The notes beneath the pieces were generated by a model. That model worked only from the letters and a program-made list of their open reading frames with translations. It made no database searches and was not told where the DNA came from. Below are positions 51,744-60,885 of a DNA stretch of 64,000 nucleotides, piece by piece (position 1 is the first letter of the stretch; every line of letters starts with the position of its first letter). Made by a program: the position numbers and the translations under genes. Source of the DNA: Limnohabitans sp. Rim47 (GTDB lineage: Bacteria; Pseudomonadota; Gammaproteobacteria; Burkholderiales; Burkholderiaceae_C); the NCBI RefSeq assembly GCF_001517545.1, contig NZ_FBYA01000002.1, positions 492,669-556,668 on the forward strand, written 5' to 3'.

Positions 51744-53240
51744 ATGCAAAGACCCACTCCTTTCATCGCCCCCGAAGTGTTTGACAACGCCGATGCCGCC
51801 CTGGCGCGGGTTCAGGCCATTTATGACCAAAGCCTGAGCCACCTGCGCGATGCGATGCGCCGCTATGTGGCCGGTGAACCGATGGCCGACAAGGTGCGCG
51901 CCTGCTACCCTTTTGTGCGGCTGCAGACCACCACCGGCTGGGTGCCCCCCAAGAGCCTAGAGGCCGAATGGCTGAGTTATGGTTTTGTGGCGACCGCTGG
52001 GCGTTACGAAACCACGCTGACGCGCCCTGACCTTTTTGCCGTGTACCTGCGCCAGCAGTTCGCCCTGTTGCTGGCCAACCATGGCGTAGCGCTTGAAGTG
52101 GGCACCAGTCAGTTGCCGATACCGGTGCATTTTTCATTTGCCGAAAACGACCACATTGAGGGCGAGATGAACGCCGAGCGCCGCAGCCAAATGCGCGAGG
52201 TGTTTGACCTGCCCGATCTGACGGCCATGGACGATGGCATTGCCAACGGCACCTACGAGCCTGCGCCCGGCCAGCCCGCGCCGCTGTCGCTGTTCACCGC
52301 ACCGCGCATCGACTATTCCTTGCACCGGCTGCGCCACTACTGCGGCACCAACCCGGTGCACTTTCAAAACTTTGTGCTGTTCACCAACTACCAGTTTTAC
52401 ATCGACGAATTCATTGCGCTGGGCCATGCCGAAATGGCCAAAGCCGACAGCCCTTATGTGGCGTTTGTGGAGCCGGGCAATGTGGTCACGCGGCGAGTGG
52501 GCCTGTATGCCGAACCTGAGGATGCGCTGGGCCAAACGCCACCACGCCTGCCGCAGATGCCGGGCTACCACCTGGTGCGCGAAGACCACAGCGGCATCAC
52601 CATGGTCAACATCGGCGTGGGGCCGGCCAATGCCAAAACCATCACCGACCACATCGCGGTGCTGCGCCCACACAGTTGGCTGATGCTGGGCCATTGCGCC
52701 GGGCTGCGCACCACGCAAGAGCTGGGCGACTATGTGCTGGCCCACGCCTATGTGCGCGAAGACCATGTGCTGGACGAAGAACTGCCCTTGTGGGTGCCGA
52801 TTCCAGCGCTGGCCGAAATTCAGGTGGCGCTCGAACGTGCCGTGTCCGAAGTCACGGGTTGCCATGGGGCGGACCTCAAACGCCTGATGCGTACCGGCAC
52901 GGTGGCCAGCACCGACAACCGCAACTGGGAGCTGCTGCCCGACAACACGCCCCAACGCCGCTTCAGCCAGAGCCGTGCCGTCGCGCTCGACATGGAAAGC
53001 GCCACCATCGCGGCCAATGGCTTCCGGTTTCGAGTGCCCTACGGCACCTTGCTGTGCGTGAGCGACAAGCCGCTGCACGGCGAGATCAAGCTGCCCGGCA
53101 TGGCCAACCACTTTTACCGCGAGCGGGTGAATCAGCACCTGCAAATCGGCATCCGCGCCCTCGAATTGCTGCGTGCGGCAGGTCCGGCCCAACTGCACAG
53201 CCGCAAACTGCGCAGCTTTGCTGAAGTGGCGTTCCAGTAA
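51744..53240 (+). CDS. amn: AMP nucleosidase
   Basis: Splits AMP to adenine and ribose 5-phosphate, part of purine salvage. The C-terminal nucleoside-phosphorylase-like domain holds VALDMESATIAANGFRFRVP (purine-site Glu) and LLCVSDKPLHGEIKLPG with the catalytic Asp. The N-terminal AMP-nucleosidase-specific domain (about 1-170) is present. I start at the ATG at 51744 (MQRPTPFIAPEVF, like the family N-terminus), giving 498 residues; the frame is open to 51690. It is an independent gene after vapC. Confidence 0.92.
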   Translation: MQRPTPFIAPEVFDNADAALARVQAIYDQSLSHLRDAMRRYVAGEPMADKVRACYPFVRLQTTTGWVPPKSLEAEWLSYGFVATAGRYETTLTRPDLFAVYLRQQFALLLANHGVALEVGTSQLPIPVHFSFAENDHIEGEMNAERRSQMREVFDLPDLTAMDDGIANGTYEPAPGQPAPLSLFTAPRIDYSLHRLRHYCGTNPVHFQNFVLFTNYQFYIDEFIALGHAEMAKADSPYVAFVEPGNVVTRRVGLYAEPEDALGQTPPRLPQMPGYHLVREDHSGITMVNIGVGPANAKTITDHIAVLRPHSWLMLGHCAGLRTTQELGDYVLAHAYVREDHVLDEELPLWVPIPALAEIQVALERAVSEVTGCHGADLKRLMRTGTVASTDNRNWELLPDNTPQRRFSQSRAVALDMESATIAANGFRFRVPYGTLLCVSDKPLHGEIKLPGMANHFYRERVNQHLQIGIRALELLRAAGPAQLHSRKLRSFAEVAFQ

Positions 53241-53310
53241 AACGTGCCCATTTACGCCTGCATCAGACACCTGAAAGACCGCAGGGACAAAGCCTCAACC
53301 CTAAAATGAC

Positions 53311-54255
53311 ATGATGAAAATACTGTTCGTCGCCGATCCCCTTGAGTCTTTCAAAATCTACAAGGACACCACGTTCTCCATGATGCGCGAGGCGCAAAAG
53401 CGTGGCCACCAAGTCGCGGCCTGCGAGATGACCGATGTGCGTTGGCAACAAGGGGAAGTGGTATCAGCCCGGGTGCGTGAGATCCACCTGACAGGCGAGC
53501 CCACAGCCTGGTTTAACGAAACAGGCACAGGCCGCGCCGCACTCAAAGACTTTGACGCCGTGGTCATGCGCAAGGACCCGCCTTTTGACAGTGAATACTT
53601 TTACGCCACCCATTTGCTGAGTCAGGCCGAGCGCGAAGGGGCCAAGGTCTTCAACAGCCCGGCGGCGCTGCGCAACCACCCCGAGAAGCTGGCGATATTG
53701 GAGTTCCCTCAGTTCATTGCGCCCACGCTGGTCACCCGCAACGAGGCCGACATCCGCGCATTCCACGCCAGCCACGGCGACATCATCTTGAAGCCCTTGG
53801 ACGGCATGGGCGGCATGGGCATCTTCAAGGTCGGCGCAGACGGTTTGAACCTGGGCGCGATCATCGAAACGCTCAATCGCGATGGCCAGCAAACCGTGAT
53901 GGTGCAAAAGTTTTTGCCCGGCATCGCCCAAGGCGACAAGCGGGTGTTGCTGATCGGTGGCAAGCCGGTGCCGTTTTGCTTGGCCCGGATTCCCCAAGGC
54001 GGTGAAGTGCGCGGCAATTTGGCCGCTGGTGGCAAGGGCGTGGCCCAGCCCATCTCTGCGCGCGACCGTGAAATTGCTGAGGCCTTGGGGCCGATCTTGT
54101 TCGCACGGGGCTTGATGCTGGTGGGCTTGGACATCATCGGCGACAGCCTGACCGAGATCAACGTGACCAGCCCGACTTGCTTTCAGGAAATCACCGACCA
54201 GATGGGCTGCGATGTGGCGGCCCTGTTCATGGACGCGGTGGAAGCCGCGCTGTAA
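53311..54255 (+). CDS. gshB: Glutathione synthetase
   Basis: ATP-grasp ligase joining gamma-glutamylcysteine to glycine. The N-terminus MKILFVADPLESFKIYKDTT matches the GshB substrate domain, and the ATP-binding glycine-rich part is KPLDGMGGMGIFKV, followed by GDKRVLLIGGKPVPFCLARI. The C-terminal GLDIIGDSLTEINVTSPT holds the metal-binding Asn/Glu pair. Length 314 residues (either of two adjacent ATGs). It gives the glutathione that an Atm1-like exporter in the same window would need. Convergent with the amidotransferase gene. Confidence 0.96.
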   Translation: MMKILFVADPLESFKIYKDTTFSMMREAQKRGHQVAACEMTDVRWQQGEVVSARVREIHLTGEPTAWFNETGTGRAALKDFDAVVMRKDPPFDSEYFYATHLLSQAEREGAKVFNSPAALRNHPEKLAILEFPQFIAPTLVTRNEADIRAFHASHGDIILKPLDGMGGMGIFKVGADGLNLGAIIETLNRDGQQTVMVQKFLPGIAQGDKRVLLIGGKPVPFCLARIPQGGEVRGNLAAGGKGVAQPISARDREIAEALGPILFARGLMLVGLDIIGDSLTEINVTSPTCFQEITDQMGCDVAALFMDAVEAAL

Positions 54256-54286
54256 GCGCTGCGCCTTGAAGCCCACACACTTTGTT

Positions 54287-55057
54287 TTAGACCTGCGCTT
54301 TCAGATCCCCGTCTTCAAAGGTGTAAACCCGGCCCGGCTCAAACGCGACCCAGGCTTCATCGGTGGTCAGCGGGGCGGTCACCACCACAGCCACCCGATC
54401 GCTGTCACGGGTGTGGTCGGCAAAGTTCACACTCAGGTCCTCATCACTCAAAGTCGCTTGCGTGAAAGGGTGACGGCGCAGCACGTAATGCAGCTGGGTG
54501 CTGGCATGCGCCCACAGCGCTTGGCCGTTCGACAACAAAAAGTTGAAGGTGCCAAACCGGGCGATTTGTGGCACAAGTTCGCGCAAAGTCAATGTCAACT
54601 CTGTCACGCTGGGTACGCTGGCGTGTGACTTGGCCAGCTCTTGCATGAGCCAGCAAAACGCGCGTTCGCTGTCGGTCTGACCCACCGGCTTGAAGCTGCC
54701 ATGCAAATGCGGCGCGTAGTCCACCAAATTGCCGTTGTGTGCAAAGACCCAATAACGGCCCCACAGCTCACGCACAAACGGGTGGCAGTTTTCCAGGCTC
54801 ACCTCGCCTTGCGTGGCTTTGCGGATGTGGGCAATGACGTTGCGGCTTTGGATGGGATAACGGCGAATCAACTCGGCAATGGGTGAGCTGCTGGCGCTTT
54901 GGTGGTCCACAAAGTGGCGCACGCCCTGCCCTTCAAAAAAGGCGATGCCCCAGCCGTCCCCGTGGTGGTCGGTGATGCCGCCGCGCTGCGCAAACCCGCT
55001 GAAGCTGAAGGTCACGTCGGTGGGGGTGTTGCAGTTCATGCCGAGCAGTTGGCACAT
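54287..55057 (-). CDS. Class II glutamine amidotransferase (YafJ-like)
   Basis: Ntn-type glutaminase domain protein with Cys2 (MCQLLGMNCN) as the nucleophile after Met removal. The sequence HHGDGWGIAFFE, then VIAHIRKATQGEVSLENCHP and RYWVFAHNGNL, is the conserved glutaminase core. The length of 256 residues means it is a stand-alone domain like E. coli YafJ; no partner synthase domain is present and its acceptor is unknown. The CWC gene is 90 bases upstream in the same direction, and gshB faces it. Confidence 0.88.
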   Translation of the reverse strand: MCQLLGMNCNTPTDVTFSFSGFAQRGGITDHHGDGWGIAFFEGQGVRHFVDHQSASSSPIAELIRRYPIQSRNVIAHIRKATQGEVSLENCHPFVRELWGRYWVFAHNGNLVDYAPHLHGSFKPVGQTDSERAFCWLMQELAKSHASVPSVTELTLTLRELVPQIARFGTFNFLLSNGQALWAHASTQLHYVLRRHPFTQATLSDEDLSVNFADHTRDSDRVAVVVTAPLTTDEAWVAFEPGRVYTFEDGDLKAQV

Positions 55058-55146
55058 GGTTCAGTCTTTCTTGAGGGCTGTGCTGGACTCGCCCATTTTC
55101 CGGGCGACCAACGGGGCACACAGCTTGCAAAGGCCTTGGAGCAAGG

Positions 55147-55422
<276 letters not shown>

Positions 55423-55494
55423 GGGATGGGGTCAGCATTTTGGGTCAAATGAGGGCTGATGCAAGGATTCATAGCCGGACGGCAAAGGGAGGGC

Positions 55495-55728
55495 TCAGTC
55501 TGGGCGCTGCCTGCGACGCTGCGCATCACGCCACAGGCGAATGGCCAGCACCCCCATGGGCGCGTTGTGCAAGAAAAAATCAAAGATGTCGATGGGCTTG
55601 CTCAAATGACCCTCGGTGAGCATGCGCCACTTTTCGACCAAGTGCGGCTCGGGCACAAAAGGTGCGCCCGCCAGATAAACGGCGATGGCCACCAACCAAA
55701 GCATGGGAATTCGGTCTATCCAGCGCAT
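55495..55728 (-). CDS. Small conserved membrane protein
   Basis: 77-residue protein with one clear transmembrane helix (residues ~8-26, MLWLVAIAVYLAGAPFV) and a second weaker hydrophobic stretch near 55-65. The middle, EPHLVEKWRMLTEGHLSKPI, resembles conserved small proteins sometimes called RND transporter in databases without evidence. The ATG at 55728 has GGAG 6 bases upstream; a TTG at 55740 is less likely. Function unknown. Confidence 0.6.
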   Translation of the reverse strand: MRWIDRIPMLWLVAIAVYLAGAPFVPEPHLVEKWRMLTEGHLSKPIDIFDFFLHNAPMGVLAIRLWRDAQRRRQRPD

Positions 55729-55790
55729 CGCACTCTCCAAAAAACCCTATTTTCAGGCATGCCCGGCACAGCAAGGCATGACCCACAGCA

Positions 55791-55817
55791 AAACGGCTCC
55801 CGAAGGAGCCGTTTTTT
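55791..55817 (-). terminator. Rho-independent terminator after glcB
   Basis: AAACGGCTCC and GGAGCCGTTT form a 10-bp stem with a CGAA loop and flanking A and T runs. It lies 33 bases downstream of the malate synthase stop on the minus strand, where the hairpin is followed by TTTTGC. Confidence 0.85.
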
Positions 55818-55849
55818 CAAGTGTTAGACCGTGTCCGGTCTGGCCCATT

Positions 55850-58081
55850 TCAGGCGGCCTTGACCTTCAAGCGCCAGGCGTGCAGCAGTGGCTCTGTGTA
55901 ACCGCTCGGTTGCGCTTTGCCTTTGAAGACCAGATCGCAAGCGGCTTTGTAGGCGGCCGACTTGGCAAAGTTGCCTGCCATGGGCTGGTAAGCCGCATCA
56001 CCGGCGTTTTGTGCGTCCACCACGGCGGCCATGCGCTCCATGGTTTGTTTGACTTGCTTTTCGCTCACCACGCCATGGTGCATCCAGTTGGCCATGTGCT
56101 GGCTCGAAATGCGCAAGGTGGCGCGGTCTTCCATCAGGCCCACGCCATTGATGTCGGGCACCTTCGAGCAACCGACGCCTTGGTCAACCCAGCGCACCAC
56201 ATAACCCAAGATGCCTTGGGCGTTGTTGTCGAGCTCCTTTTGCTTGTCTTCTTCAGACCAGTTGGCGGCGTCTTTGGCCACCACAGGGAACTGCAGCAAC
56301 TGGTTCAGGGTTTCGTCGCGCAGCACTTTGGCGTCTTGCTTGGCCACCGCCTTTTCCATTTGCTTTTGCAGCGCGGGCACGTCGACCTGGTGGTAGTGCA
56401 TGGCGTGCAGTGTGGCGGCCGTCGGGCTTGGCACCCAAGCGGTGTTGGCACCGGCCAAGGGGTGACCAATCTTGGCCTTGAGCATGTCGGCCATCAGGTC
56501 GGGCATGGCCCACATGCCTTTGCCAATCTGGGCGCGTCCGCGCAGACCGCAAGCCAGGCCCACGTTGACGTTGTTCTTTTCATAGGCGCCCAGCCACACG
56601 CTGTTTTTGATGTCGCCCTTGCGCATGACGGGGCCGGCCAGCATGCAGGTGTGCATTTCGTCGCCGGTGCGGTCGAGGAAGCCGGTGTTGATGAAGGCAA
56701 CGCGGCTCTTGGCGGCGGCAATGCAGGCCTTGAGGTTGGCGCTGGTGCGGCGCTCTTCGTCCATGATGCCCAGCTTGACGGTGGACGGCTTCATGCCAAT
56801 CACCTTTTCGACACGGCCAAACAACTCGTCGGCAAAGGCCACTTCGGCGGGGCCGTGCATTTTGGGCTTGACGATGTAGACGCTGCCTGTGCGGCTATTG
56901 CGCAGCGGGTGCGACGATTTTTTCTGCAAGTCGACCAAGGCGCAGGTCACAGTGACCATGGCGTCGAGGATGCCCTCGGGGATCTCTTTCATGCTGCCGT
57001 CAGCGGCTTTGTAGAGGATGGCGGGGTTGGTCATCAAGTGACCGACGTTGCGCACAAACATGAGCGAGCGGCCATGCAAAGACACCGTGCCTTTGCCTGC
57101 GGGCTTGGTGTACTCGCGGTCAGCATTCATGGTGCGGGTGAAGGTCTTGCCGCCCTTTTGCACTTCTTCGCTCAAGGTGCCTTGCAAGATGCCCAGCCAG
57201 TTGGCGTAGGCCAGCACTTTGTCGTCGGCATCCACAGCGGCCACAGAATCTTCCAAATCCAAGATGGTGGACAAGGCGCTTTCGGCAATCAGATCGGACA
57301 CGCCCGCCGGATCGGTCTTGCCGATGGCGGTGGACTTGTTGATTTGCAAGTCGAGGTGAATGCCGTTGTGCACGAACAGCACCGAAGCGGGGGCCTTGGC
57401 ATCGCCGGTGTAACCCACAAATTGCTTGGCATCGGCCAAGGTGGTGTTCTTGCCGTTGGCCAGCGTCACCACCAGTTTGCCGGCCTTGACCGCGTAGCCT
57501 TGGCTGCCCACGTGCGAGCCGGTCTTCAGGGGGGCGGTGCGGTCGAGCACGTTGCGGCAATAGTCGATGACTTTGGCGCCGCGCTTGGGGTTGTAGCCCG
57601 AGCCTTTTTCGCAACCATCGGCCTCAGAAATGGCGTCGGTGCCGTACAGCGCGTCGTACAAGCTGCCCCAACGGGCGTTGGCGGCGTTCAGAGCGTAGCG
57701 GGCGTTCAAAATCGGCACCACCAGCTGAGGGCCAGCCAGCTTGGCCAGCTCGGCGTCCACATTGGCGGTGGTGGCCTGCGCGTTCTTGGGCTCGGGCACC
57801 AAATAGCCGATTTGGCTCAGGTATTTGCGGTAGGCCTTCATGGCCTTGCCTTCGCTGACCGGGCCGGGGTTGGCGCTGTGCCATTCGTCCATGGCGGTCT
57901 GGATGCGGTCACGCTCGGCCAGCAACGCGATGTTTTTCGGTGCCAGATCGGCCACGATGTCGTTGAAGCCTTTCCAGAACTTGTCTTGGTCCACGCCTGT
58001 GGCGGGCAGCATTTGGTCGTTGATAAAACTCAGCAAGGGATTGGCCACTTGCAGGTGATGGATCGCGGTGCGTGCAGTCAT
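55850..58081 (-). CDS. glcB: Malate synthase G
   Basis: Condenses glyoxylate with acetyl-CoA to malate, for growth on C2 compounds. The large barrel domain has LNFRTGSVYIVKPKMHGPAEV-like sequence, the Asp/Glu metal pair in LDLEDSVAAVDADDK, and GDEMHTCMLAGPVMRKGD. The C-terminal GYVVRWVDQGVGCSKVPDI contains the catalytic Asp region. The start at 58081 (MTARTAIHHLQVANPLLSF) gives 743 residues, the expected G-isoform length; the frame to 58138 is only open sequence. No isocitrate lyase or glycolate oxidase gene is next to it. A palindromic element sits about 90 bases upstream. Confidence 0.96.
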   Translation of the reverse strand: MTARTAIHHLQVANPLLSFINDQMLPATGVDQDKFWKGFNDIVADLAPKNIALLAERDRIQTAMDEWHSANPGPVSEGKAMKAYRKYLSQIGYLVPEPKNAQATTANVDAELAKLAGPQLVVPILNARYALNAANARWGSLYDALYGTDAISEADGCEKGSGYNPKRGAKVIDYCRNVLDRTAPLKTGSHVGSQGYAVKAGKLVVTLANGKNTTLADAKQFVGYTGDAKAPASVLFVHNGIHLDLQINKSTAIGKTDPAGVSDLIAESALSTILDLEDSVAAVDADDKVLAYANWLGILQGTLSEEVQKGGKTFTRTMNADREYTKPAGKGTVSLHGRSLMFVRNVGHLMTNPAILYKAADGSMKEIPEGILDAMVTVTCALVDLQKKSSHPLRNSRTGSVYIVKPKMHGPAEVAFADELFGRVEKVIGMKPSTVKLGIMDEERRTSANLKACIAAAKSRVAFINTGFLDRTGDEMHTCMLAGPVMRKGDIKNSVWLGAYEKNNVNVGLACGLRGRAQIGKGMWAMPDLMADMLKAKIGHPLAGANTAWVPSPTAATLHAMHYHQVDVPALQKQMEKAVAKQDAKVLRDETLNQLLQFPVVAKDAANWSEEDKQKELDNNAQGILGYVVRWVDQGVGCSKVPDINGVGLMEDRATLRISSQHMANWMHHGVVSEKQVKQTMERMAAVVDAQNAGDAAYQPMAGNFAKSAAYKAACDLVFKGKAQPSGYTEPLLHAWRLKVKAA

Positions 58082-58172
58082 GAAAACCTCTGGGGTCTGG
58101 TCAAAAAATTCGGGGCTGGCCGTTTGCAAAACCGTCAAGCTGCAGATTGGCCAAAGTAAGAAAGCACTCTAT

Positions 58173-58230
58173 TCTAAATTTAGACACCGATAAACCCGTC
58201 CAAACTTCATAGACCCATGACTTTTAGACA
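58173..58230. promoter_or_regulatory. Candidate regulatory region between glcB and the HMG-CoA lyase gene
   Basis: TCTAAATTTAGA (58173-58184) is a perfect palindrome. TTTAGACAC begins at 58179 and again at 58222, 43 bases apart. The region lies in the divergent gap, so either gene could be controlled by it. Confidence 0.45.
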
Positions 58231-58289
58231 CAAATGCGCCCACGCAGCGCGTGGTTTGGCACCTTGCCGCACTGCGGTTTAATTCAGGC

Positions 58290-59219
58290 ATGACACGCCC
58301 CAACACCCCGCAAGTTCTGATCAGCGAAGTCGGCCCACGCGATGGCCTGCAATCGGTCAAAGCCACCATGCCCACGGCCGATAAGCTGCGTTGGATCGAC
58401 GCGCTGGCGGCAGCGGGCCTGCGCGAGATCGAAGTGGCCTCGTTCGTGCCCGCCAAGCTGCTGCCTCAAATGGCCGATGCCGCGCAAGTGGTGCAGCACG
58501 CGCTGCGCCACAGCCGTGTGCGGGTGATGGCGCTGGTGCCCAATCTGCGCGGCGCACAAGCGGCCTTGCAAGCGGGCGCACAAAAGCTCACTTTGCCGGT
58601 TTCGGCCAGCCCAGCCCATTCGATGGCCAATGTGCGCAAAACGCCCACGGCCATGGTGGAAGAAGTGCGAGCCGTATTGCAGCTGCGTGACGACATCGCG
58701 CCCAAGGTGCCCGTCGAAATCGGCATGTCCACCGCCTTTGGCTGCACCTTGCAAGGGGCGGTCCCAGAGGACGATGTGGTGCGCCTGGCGCTGCTGCTGG
58801 CCGAAGCGGGCGTGGACGAGATCGGCCTGTCGGACACCACCGGCATGGGCAACCCGGCGCAAGTGAGCCGCTTGTTCAAGCGCTTGTTTCAAGAAATTGG
58901 CCCGCTCACCGGCTCGGCCCACATGCACAACACCCGAGGCCTGGGCTTGGCCAATTGCCTGGCCGCTTACGAGGCCGGTGTGCGCACCTTTGACAGCTCG
59001 CTGGGTGGTTTGGGGGGCTGCCCTTATGCCCCGGGCGCTTCGGGCAATGTGGTCACCGAAGACCTTGTCTTCATGCTCGAGGCCATGGGTGTATCGACAG
59101 GCATCGACCTGCCCCAACTCATGGCGGCTCGCCTGCCGCTGCAAGCCGGGCTGCCCGGCGAGCCTATTTACGGCATGACGCCTGAGGCGGGTTTGCCCAA
59201 GGGCTGGCTCGGCCATTGA
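58290..59219 (+). CDS. Hydroxymethylglutaryl-CoA lyase
   Basis: Splits 3-hydroxy-3-methylglutaryl-CoA to acetyl-CoA and acetoacetate in leucine breakdown. The TIM-barrel lyase begins with LISEVGPRDGLQSVK (metal site Asp), has LSDTTGMGNPAQV and the HMH pair in AHMHNTRGLGLAN, and ends with the family signature SLGGLGGCPYAPGASGN, containing the catalytic Cys. The start is the ATG at 58290 and length is 309 residues, typical of bacterial MvaB. It is divergent from glcB. Leucine-pathway companions are not in the window. Confidence 0.92.
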   Translation: MTRPNTPQVLISEVGPRDGLQSVKATMPTADKLRWIDALAAAGLREIEVASFVPAKLLPQMADAAQVVQHALRHSRVRVMALVPNLRGAQAALQAGAQKLTLPVSASPAHSMANVRKTPTAMVEEVRAVLQLRDDIAPKVPVEIGMSTAFGCTLQGAVPEDDVVRLALLLAEAGVDEIGLSDTTGMGNPAQVSRLFKRLFQEIGPLTGSAHMHNTRGLGLANCLAAYEAGVRTFDSSLGGLGGCPYAPGASGNVVTEDLVFMLEAMGVSTGIDLPQLMAARLPLQAGLPGEPIYGMTPEAGLPKGWLGH

Positions 59220-59290
59220 CCACCTCTTTGAGCACCAATCACCCGCAACCACACCCGCATTGCAACCCTGAACCCGCATAATCGGGCCGC

Positions 59291-60217
59291 ATGGACAAGT
59301 TCAAAGCCTTCGAAACCTTTGTCGCGGTTGCCACCAAAGGCAGCCTGACTGCTGCAGCCCGGGCTGAGGGCGTGGCCCCGGCCATCATTGGCAGGCGACT
59401 CGATGCGCTGGAAGAAAACCTGGGCGTGAAGCTGCTGGTGCGCACCACGCGCCGCATCACGCTCACCCACGAAGGCAGTGCTTTTCTAGAAGATTGTCAG
59501 CGCCTGCTCTCTGAAGTGGCCAATGCCGAGGCCAGTGTCTCGGCTGGCGGCGTGAAGGCCAGCGGGCATTTGCGCATCACCGCACCGGCCGGGTTTGGTC
59601 GTCGCCATGTGGCCCCGCTGGTGCCGCGTTTTCGCGAACTGCATCCCGATGTGTCGATCTCGCTGAACCTGAGCGACCGGGTGGTGGACTTGGCCGCCGA
59701 GGGCTTTGATTGCGCGGTGCGGGTGGGCGACCTGCCCGACTCGTCGCTGGTGAGCGTGCGCATGGCCGACAACCGCCGCCTGTGCGTGGCCACCCCGGCC
59801 TATTTGGCGCGGCGCGGCACGCCTTTGCAGCCGTCAGACTTGCTGCAACACGACTGCCTGACATTGTCGAGCGACGCCTCACAAACCCGGGGTTGGGCTT
59901 TTCGCACCCCAGCCGACAGCGGCCACGACGTGGTGCACCTGCGCCCTGGCGGGCCACTGGACTGCTCAGATGGGCAGGTGTTACACGACTGGTGCCTGGC
60001 AGGTTATGGCATAGCGTGGCGCAGCACCTGGGAAGTCGAAAGCGAAATCCAGTCGGGCCAGTTGGTGGCTGTGCTGGAAGACTTTGCCGCGTCCCCGAAC
60101 GGAATTTTTGTGGTGTTTCCCCAGCGCAAGCACCTGCCATTGCGGGTGCGGCTGTGGATTGACTACCTGAAACGCCACTACGCGCAACCCGGCTATTGGC
60201 AAACCGCGTCAGACTGA
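59291..60217 (+). CDS. LysR-family transcriptional regulator
   Basis: Regulator of 308 residues: helix-turn-helix at residues 1-60 (FKAFETFVAVATKGSLTAAA, EGVAPAIIGRRLDALE), then the effector-binding domain with SGHLRITAPAGFGRRHVAPL, a start typical of the CrgA-like group. It is 71 bases after the HMG-CoA lyase gene in the same direction. No divergent target gene adjoins its start, unlike the usual LysR arrangement, so the regulon is unknown. A bidirectional terminator follows it. Confidence 0.9.
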   Translation: MDKFKAFETFVAVATKGSLTAAARAEGVAPAIIGRRLDALEENLGVKLLVRTTRRITLTHEGSAFLEDCQRLLSEVANAEASVSAGGVKASGHLRITAPAGFGRRHVAPLVPRFRELHPDVSISLNLSDRVVDLAAEGFDCAVRVGDLPDSSLVSVRMADNRRLCVATPAYLARRGTPLQPSDLLQHDCLTLSSDASQTRGWAFRTPADSGHDVVHLRPGGPLDCSDGQVLHDWCLAGYGIAWRSTWEVESEIQSGQLVAVLEDFAASPNGIFVVFPQRKHLPLRVRLWIDYLKRHYAQPGYWQTASD

Positions 60218-60250
60218 GTCGCTCGGCGACTTGAGCACCTCAGGACCACA

Positions 60251-60278
60251 AAAAAGCCCGGGCATGCCCGGGCTTTTT
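60251..60278. terminator. Bidirectional rho-independent terminator
   Basis: AAAAAGCCCGGGC and its reverse complement make a 13-bp stem with tiny loop, with A and T runs at both ends. It separates the convergent LysR and PsiF-repeat genes, serving both. Confidence 0.9.
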
Positions 60279-60322
60279 ACTGTCTGAACGGGTGAACCGC
60301 TAGGTTCACCGAACCAGTGACA

Positions 60323-60697
60323 TCACTTCTTCAGGCATTCAGACATGAAGGCCTTGCGTTCGTCGCCTTTTTTACCCGAGGCTTCGGTGTTGCAGGTTTT
60401 CATCTTGCTTTGCTGGGTAGCAGGCTTTTTGGCGCTCAAGCAAGTCTTCATGAAGGCTTTGCGCTCATCGCCCTTTTTGCCATCGGCGTCTTTGTTGCAC
60501 ATGGCCATTTTGCTTTGTTGTGGGGTTTTATCAGCCGCAGGAGCGGCTGGCGTCGCAGGCATGGCAGCAGCGGCCGCAGGAGCGGCAACAGCAGCCACGG
60601 GCGCAGCAGCGGCCGCTGGCTTGACAGGGTCAGCCGCAAAAGCCACGCCAGAAATCAAGGCAAAACCGAGTGCAGCGATAGAGATGGAATGACGCAT
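60323..60697 (-). CDS. PsiF-repeat periplasmic protein
   Basis: Secreted protein of 124 residues. A signal peptide (MRHSISIAALGFALISGVAF) is followed by an Ala/Pro-rich linker (about 25-57) and two PsiF repeats, each with KM..CN.....GKKGDERKAFM and a terminal C-L-K, at about residues 62-92 and 95-124. The paired cysteines of each repeat may form disulfides. PsiF was described as phosphate-starvation-inducible in E. coli, but its function is unknown. I use the ATG at 60697; the frame extends to 60730. Confidence 0.82.
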   Translation of the reverse strand: MRHSISIAALGFALISGVAFAADPVKPAAAAAPVAAVAAPAAAAAMPATPAAPAADKTPQQSKMAMCNKDADGKKGDERKAFMKTCLSAKKPATQQSKMKTCNTEASGKKGDERKAFMSECLKK

Positions 60698-60784
60698 GAA
60701 TGAACTCCCAAAAAAATGATCAACAGTCAAAAAAGCCTACACAGAGGTGCAGGTCTTTAATTAACGCTCAAAAGCCCACCACTG

Positions 60785-60813
60785 TTGACGCCAGTTGTGA
60801 CCAACTGTAATTT
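60785..60813 (+). promoter_or_regulatory. Candidate argS promoter with palindrome in the spacer
   Basis: TTGACG at 60785-60790, 17 bases, TAATTT at 60808-60813. The spacer is almost entirely CAGTTG-TGAC-CAACTG, an inverted repeat with 6-base arms, a position where a repressor would block RNA polymerase. It lies 73 bases upstream of the argS start. Confidence 0.55.
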
Positions 60814-60885
60814 GCTGCACTTAAATACGCCCCGCAAGCTTGTCCTCCGCGTGATCCCTGGCCCAGCCCCGTAAAATCGTGCCCT

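Noticed and set aside
55685..58159. 824-residue open frame antisense to malate synthase
   Set aside because: It is the complement of glcB; long antisense frames are common in GC-rich coding DNA, and it has no family features, only His/Gly/Gln-rich composition.
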